Shown: piece by piece, positions 58,131-64,000 of the stretch
Layout: each line of letters opens with the position of its first letter
Position numbering within the stretch: the first letter of the stretch is position 1
Source of the DNA: Bombus terrestris
Lineage: Eukaryota > Arthropoda > Insecta > Hymenoptera > Apidae
DNA length: 64,000 nt
Direction of reading: 5' to 3'
Assembly: GCF_910591885.1 (NCBI RefSeq)
Contig: NC_063271.1
Span: 19,235,334-19,299,333 of the forward strand
Made by a program: the position numbers and the translations under genes
The notes under the pieces: model-generated
Database searches by the model: none
What the model saw: only the letters and a program-made list of their open reading frames with translations
What the model was told of the DNA's origin: nothing

Positions 58131-58835
58131 GACGGATGAACGCGGCTGGAAACGCACGCGATTGCAGCGGCGAATTGTGCGCAAGAGTAAGCGCGAACGC
58201 GAGACTGGAAAAAGCACCAGCGCTTACCGCTCACTGAAGTTCTAATAATGGCAGCTTTATGTGCAATCACCGAGAAACGAGGATGCTGGCGAACGCATTG
58301 TTCGACCCCGACCGAGACGATTTAACAAGGGCCGAGGATTTCATCTTGAACGTTGCTCTCGACCCCACCAGAATTCTTTGCTTTCCCTTGAACCGCGAAC
58401 TCGAGAATATCGTATTCAGTAAGGCGACGAATCTAATGAACGGGAATTAAATCTGTTCCGACAGCTTCCTTTGCCTGGATGAAAGAATAAGTACGAGAGA
58501 TAAATTATGTCAGATAATGCACAGTGAGTGATTGGCAGAAAAGTCATATCTACTTACGTGTATGAATTCTAAGTAAAATTTATATTAAACATTTCTTTTT
58601 TTGCCTATTACACACTTTTTTTTCTATTCTACGATATCTGTCACACGTTTACTCGTCTCGTCGATTAGAATTCAGTTTTATAAAATTACAGCATTTCTTC
58701 TTCAAATTTTCTTCAGGGCTTTCGATATTTGCGATGCTGAGTGCGTGGTGGCTGTGCAGCTACAGCTAACAATATCCTGTATATCAGTATCTTTTATAAT
58801 CTTATACAGTGGCTGTGAAAAGGTATTTATATGCG

Positions 58836-59029
58836 TTAGTTTGTCCCAAAAGTTTCTTTAGTTTTATAAGGAAATATAATGTTATTATTAATGAATTCTG
58901 TACGAATAAAATAAAATGGATTCTATTACTACAAAAAGATCATACATAATTCAATACAATAATATGATACAAAAAAATGTACATTTATTATTTCCTCACA
59001 AAACGAAAGAAACTTTTATGCCAACCTAA
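58836..59029. mobile_element. Palindromic MITE, family 1 copy b (194 bp)
   Basis: The left end TTAGTTTGTCCCAAAAGTTT is mirrored at the right end (AAACTTTTATGCCAACCTAA). Both arms continue into AAGAAACGAAAG-like and TTTCCTTATAAAAC-like sequence, so most of the unit can fold back. It has no coding capacity. Flanks are not a clean TA pair. Confidence 0.75.
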
Positions 59030-60781
59030 TGCTAATACTTACGTATCTCTATCTTTTTCAATTTTTTTTCATCAGCCGTTACATTTCACTTTCAACTAGT
59101 GTCAATAGTTCGTAGTCATACGATAGTACTATCAAGTGACGCGAAATTTATCTGTCCATCTGCATAGTGGATGGTTTTCGACCAGTGACTTTAAGCGATT
59201 TTCCACTTTCTTCATATTTTTGCTTAGATTCCGCTTCGTTTAAAAAGATTCACATGTATCGATATGAAAATTATTGGAAGATATTCTAGCAACTTGCAAG
59301 AGTATTCAAGAATTTTTGAGCACAGTTTTTAAAACACGAGAACGTAAACAGATATTGCATGATCCTAAACGATCCAGCGTGTAAATGTCGGTAAGGCTTT
59401 TGCAGACAGAGGACAATTAATATGCTTTCAATTAATAGAATTGATTAACACGCTGGGATAAACACAATAGTAGAAATAATACAGAAATACTTTTTGTAGC
59501 CACTGTAAGTAGCTGTTGGGTACAGTATTGTTCAAAAGTAGACAGTCGCTCGATTACTTTTGGCAAAATGTACTTTACTCGCAAGATTATGCGTAAATGG
59601 ACTGCAAAATTTCATAACAGTTAAACGTAAAACGGACAATAGCCTACGTTTTGTAAAATGGTTTATCGAAATTAGGAGATAAAGAATTTCAGATAAGTAA
59701 GAGTGTAAAAAAGAAGAGAAAGATGGTTTTAATATTAATTTTAAAAATATTAAAAGGGACATTTCTGATTTTCTTATCCGTTGATAAATTGTTGTTTGAA
59801 TAATTGCTTCTTGGAATAAAAAATATTTCTTTCCATTTTATTTGCGTTTTACACGACGAGATGAATGGCAACGAACGAGATGCAAAATGAGAGATGCTTA
59901 GCATCGAGGCATTACGCGTGGGCGATAGATTAGTATGACTCTTCAGAAAGAAATTACATTACGCTTAACGACGATCGTTATTCTTTCCTGGAATGGTTTT
60001 ATTTCCTCTTAACAAGGCGATGTCGTCTCACGTTTTCTACGAAAACAAAATAATTCCATTCTTTGCCTTAGTTTTCATTATATGCTATCGCACGATAAAT
60101 CATATCCCTTTGTTCACGGATGTGGAAATTTAATTAAAACCGATTCCTAGAAACGAATATGCGTTTTCCATTGGAACAAAACCCTATATCCCGTTAGAAC
60201 CTTCCAGGAATTCAAGAACTTTGTAATTTTCCGTTTGACGATGTCGGATCTACATTCAACCTAAGCTCTCTCGATTTCTACGAAAATGATAACACGCAGA
60301 TTACCAGGATGCTGTTGAAAGAACAGAATGCACGAGTATAAACTGAATGCTTTCATTTAGGCAGTGTAATTACGTTAATTGGTTACAGCTGTAAATGCGC
60401 TGGTATAAACTATATAGTTTAAGCGATTTAGTAGATACCTGATCTCGCGTTTCCTTGTTTCCAGCGAAATTTTAGTATTATAAACGGAATGCGGATGTTT
60501 GTGCGTTTGAGAGAAATGTGAGTGTGTATAAACGTCCAGGTTGTACACTCTTGTTCACGAGTATCGAAAAATATGCCGATCGTTAAAATTGTTCGCTTCC
60601 TGCAAAATAATCAAAATAATTGGAAACCAATCGGAGGATACTTAAAAATTAAAGTAAAATAAAAAGAAAATTAAGGTATAATTAATAAAAGAATATTGTA
60701 CAGAGATCGTACGAAGGAATTTAAATAAAAGTTGTGTACAATTTTCTAATGTTATGTGTCCACGAGAAAATTCCCATTCTA

Positions 60782-60978
60782 TTGGGTTTTCTCAAAAGTT
60801 TCTTTCGTTTTATAAGGAAGTGACAGATGCACATCATTTTTTGTTTTACATTATGATCCATTTTGTTCTATTAGTAGAAAACGGACCATACAAAATTCAA
60901 TAAAATAATATAAAAGAAAAAATGTTGTGCATCTATCATTTTCTTATAAAACAGACAGAGACTTTTGGAACAACCTAA
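60782..60978. mobile_element. Palindromic MITE, family 1 copy c (197 bp), TA flanked
   Basis: The unit begins TTGGGTTTTCTCAAAAGTTT, ends ACTTTTGGAACAACCTAA, and lies between TA (60,780-60,781) and TA (60,979-60,980). The two arms are near-mirror images over almost the whole length. TA flanks and the TTAGGTTG terminus point to mobilisation by a mariner-type transposase, different from the relic at 24,440. Confidence 0.85.
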
Positions 60979-61628
60979 TATGTTTCTCATTGACATCCTT
61001 GGGAATTAAGTAGAGGATAATGGAAAAATGGAAATCGATAAAAAGTATTTATTATTATATCGAGATTAATGAGTTTTTTTTTTTAGAAAAGTTTGTTACT
61101 TTATACAATTTATTGGTAGTGTATTGCTATAACAATTTTTCTAAAATTTACAATTTAAATTACATTGGTTCGTTGAACGATCGAGTAATAACTTAGCAGT
61201 GTTTTAAATCTCATTCTCGTAGATTTGATTGTATTTGTAATTATTATAATTATGAATTATTATATTCTTAAGAACATCCCCTTTCTATATTATCAATTGT
61301 TCTTTGATTTATCGACAGTAGAACGAGAACATCATTATTATTTTCTTATTTCTGAGCTTCGTATTATCGATATCGTCGTAATTTTATTGACTTATTAATC
61401 AATATTCATCGTAATATTATTATGAAACACATAAGGAATGAAACTCCATGTATACATTTACAAAATGAAAACAGCATTTTCATTGGTAATGCGACAAATC
61501 TTATGTATCGTGTTGTTGTGCAATATTACAGTATATGTTACAATGTACGTATAAACGCGTTAATGGAACCAATTATTCTCATCGGTGACTAAAATGATTC
61601 ACGATCGTGTGTTATTTCGTCTGCAATG

Positions 61629-62949
61629 TCAGGACGGATACATGATAATTGTTAATGTAATTTGTAATATTAAAGCTAGAAACAGATCAATCCCTCTTAT
61701 CGTCAAGTCGTTCGCAGCACCGGTACCGATATTGCAAAACGATTTCTCGCAGCAAGTGGTGCAAGCGGAGAGTTTTGTTCGTTCACCGACCACTATACAT
61801 CCGGAGTCGCATTTGTTAGTACACTTTCTCTCCACCGACCAAGTTTGTGGACTAGACGTTGAATCTTCGGTGCTGGTAGTGTAAGAAAATCGCTTTACCT
61901 GAAGAGAAAGAAGCAAACGTGAAAGGAATATTTGCAGATTTTTAACTTTCACGATGTTCGTTATATGACATGTCCTAGCGGATCGCAAGAGACACTCGTA
62001 CGCTAAAGTATAGTATTTCTTTTAATTTTGTCCGAGTACGAGCTCATTTTGGGCGGCATTAAACCACGAACTTGATAGTATCGAGCGAAAAGAGAAAAAA
62101 GAAGACTGAAAAGAAAAGATGAGAAAGAATTCTACATGTACGTAGAATGATTCTTGATACTAAAATTAAATTAATATTTGCAACAATTCCTTGTTTCACT
62201 CTGTATGACATTTCACATTGGAACTTGTAACGAACACGAGTGAGTGTGAACGTAACATATTTTTAGTCGAGGGAATATCAATTTTCCAGAATATCTCGCA
62301 TCATTTCCAGAGAATACGGCTCGTTCATTGTTAATTCGGTCGGTTAATATCGATTACGGATTTCATAAAATTTTTGCCGTGTATGTGCAAATTGTACAAT
62401 TATATCATATTCAATATCATTGTTGATTACCAATAAATAAGAAGAACAAACAAAAAATTGCATTTGCATATTCCCTCAAATGTGTACACCATGTACATAT
62501 GTTCCTATAAAGCGGAAACAATTTCAATAAAGTACGTAATTATTATGAAACTGAATTGATCGACTATATTGAACATTTCCAAACACTAAAATCGCGTTAT
62601 GAACGAAATGAAACTGTGAACTTGAACTTGAAACTTGAACAGTCTTCTCTCGCTCTCGTGTTGACGATAACTAATATCGCTTTTAGCTAGCTGTTTGCTA
62701 TATTCTGTTTGCTTTAAAAGCACGCGATCAAAGCAAAATATCAAACATCTGCTGAAACACGTGCGTGACCTGTGTATAATCAACAAGCGTTTGAATCACT
62801 GTTATCATTTGTCATTACCATACAGGTCCTTTTGTCACCAGTGCACTTGTGCCCGAAAGTGGTGAAGTTTCCGGTCAGATTGGCGCATCTCTCTCCATCT
62901 TCCATTGTATCACACTGATGACACCATAAATCGTTTGCTCGTTCCGACG
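61629..62949 (-). CDS. Ly6/uPAR-type GPI-anchored protein, partial (last two exons)
   Basis: Exons on the minus strand: 62949-62819 (5' edge uncertain) and 61898-61629, joined in phase 0. The first encodes LWCHQCDTMEDGERC, NLTGNFTT, and HKCTGDKRTCM, then a GTAATG donor. The second, after TTTCTCTTCAG, gives VKRFSYTT, SVERKCTNKCDSGC, SACTTCCEKSFCN and a hydrophobic tail (IDLFLALILQITLTIIMYPS). The cysteine spacing, with CC and a closing CN, is the three-finger Ly6 pattern. The tail is a GPI-attachment signal, so the product should sit on the outer membrane surface. There are two possible N-glycosylation sites (NLT, NFT). Insect members act in septate junctions, sleep and channel regulation; which one this is I cannot say. 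The signal-peptide exon was not found and probably lies upstream, possibly beyond 64,000. Confidence 0.85.
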
Positions 62950-63914
62950 CTGCGTGAGTTCGATGTTCCGTAGTTAACAGTTGGCCTGATCATCGGACAC
63001 AATCAACCGACAAATACGTATTAATTAATAGAAATCGTGATTTATCCTAGATTTCTAAAGATTATTAAAATCGAAGTAGGAATCGGACGTAAGACGTTGG
63101 GCAAATCGTTGTCTACTTTTTAATGCTTCGCATCTTTCTCTCTTTTATTTCTTAGAAATTACTTCCTTCTACTTCTTCCTTTCTTTCATTTTTCAAACAA
63201 ATGTGTCGTGCTTTCATTAACGTCAGACTTTTGTACATTTTTGTAAAAATAAATAGATATTAGTCTTGACATTTACAGACACATCGGTGATATGCGTAAG
63301 ATGAAATTTCGTCGCGTTCGTTGACAAGATTGCTAGGAAGATTGCGGAAAGGGATATCATCGAGGAAATCGTCTAATAAGGTGAAACATCGGTTTAGGTT
63401 TCTTATTTACAACGGAATTCTTCGGATGTTTAGCTTTTCCGTCGAATACCGTCGAATAACGATATTTCGCCAAATTTTCCTGCTGTTCTTGCGATACGTC
63501 CGACGGTAAGACTTGGCAAGCAAAATATCGTAAACGTATCTGGAAATTACGAAAAATTTATTTCGATTTATTTCAATTAAACGTATTCCGAGAGCATTCA
63601 ACGATTTCATTTTAAGGCATTATTAACGCTTATCCACTGACAGGTAATCAACGAAATCATACACGGGTACTTAAAAATACCTACAGTTATGAAAGATATT
63701 TCCAAGTTCGGAAAAACGCTTCCACGCAAGTTTGACCAATCGTACCAATCCTCTAGAGTTTCAGCTTCTTAACAGATTGGATCATCTCCGAAGACTAAAC
63801 AGACGGTATACGACTACGTTTGCATCTATACGACAATTGGATCTACGCAAGACTGCAGATTCGATATCCACGAAATATTCTATGTATATTTCATGAAGTT
63901 AAAAATTATACTGT
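62950..63914. other. DNA upstream of the Ly6-like exons
   Basis: It should belong to an intron or the 5' region of the Ly6-like gene. I could not identify a signal-peptide exon. Short open frames at 63,321-63,610 on both strands are unrecognised. Confidence 0.45.
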
Positions 63915-64000
63915 TTTATTTCACATCTGGTTCCAATAGAATAAGATGGATTAAACGTAATTCAATAAAATAATTTAAAACAAAAAATGTTGTGCGTCTA
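63915..64000. mobile_element. Palindromic MITE, family 1 copy d, cut by window end
   Basis: The end of the window (AATTCAATAAAATAA, then AAAAAATGTTGTGCGTCTA) matches the middle and right arm of copy c (60,890-60,940). The rest lies beyond 64,000. Confidence 0.7.

Larger units (their letters stand above)
58131..61628. other. Intergenic DNA with MITEs
   Basis: Between the tandem array and the Ly6-like gene. A GC-richer stretch at 58,200-58,450 has unrecognised frames on both strands and possible minus-strand donors (GTAAGC near 58,226). Two MITEs (58,836 and 60,782) lie in otherwise AT-rich DNA. No gene supported. Confidence 0.5.

Overview
The window reads as nuclear DNA of an insect, most likely a hymenopteran and plausibly a bee. 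It is strongly AT-rich. Genes are split by short introns with GT-AG sites. There are many (GA)n tracts, mariner, piggyBac, Jockey-like and LTR element remains, and tRNA genes with oligo-T terminators. The order-level assignment is inference from overall character, not from a marker comparison.

Positions 1-26,300 are gene-poor. The only solid genes there are two almost identical tRNA-Thr(UGU) genes (12,400 and 17,096). The rest is AT-rich DNA with GA tracts, a possible small MITE and an 872-bp internally deleted mariner bounded by TA (24,440-25,311). A few weak open frames (5.6, 10.3 and 11.1 kb) could be exons, but I cannot name them.

Positions 26,318-42,671 form a dense housekeeping block. 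It holds DNAAF6/PIH1D3 (minus), lysyl-tRNA synthetase KARS (plus), an OTUD6B-like deubiquitinase (minus) and Mediator subunit MED15 (plus). I rebuilt each from exons whose phases agree at every junction. DNAAF6/KARS and OTUD6B/MED15 are head-to-head pairs with start codons 355 and 567 bp apart. KARS and OTUD6B converge. KARS intron 1 contains a phase-compatible alternative first exon that would add a mitochondrial presequence. MED15 intron 4 (5.5 kb) holds a piggyBac relic, an unidentified intronless 274-codon gene on the minus strand, and a degraded LTR retrotransposon with a candidate LTR.

Positions 43,150-54,640 are repeat-rich. A nearly complete Jockey-like non-LTR retrotransposon (two ORFs, one frameshift in ORF2) is preceded by an inverted copy of its own 3' end. 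An inverted pair of about 575-bp repeats encodes the tail of an unknown element protein. A possible terminal exon at 50.2 kb carries a perfect 18-bp inverted repeat and a 99-bp tandem duplication over its stop codon.

Positions 54,803-62,949 carry parts of two minus-strand genes for secreted or membrane-attached proteins. Three exons encode the propeptide and metalloprotease start of an ADAMTS-like protease. Two exons encode most of a GPI-anchored Ly6/uPAR-type protein. Between them are three tandem units of about 184 bp and several 140-200 bp palindromic MITEs of one family, one of which runs off the right edge. The remaining exons of both genes were not found; the Ly6 signal-peptide exon probably lies beyond 64,000.
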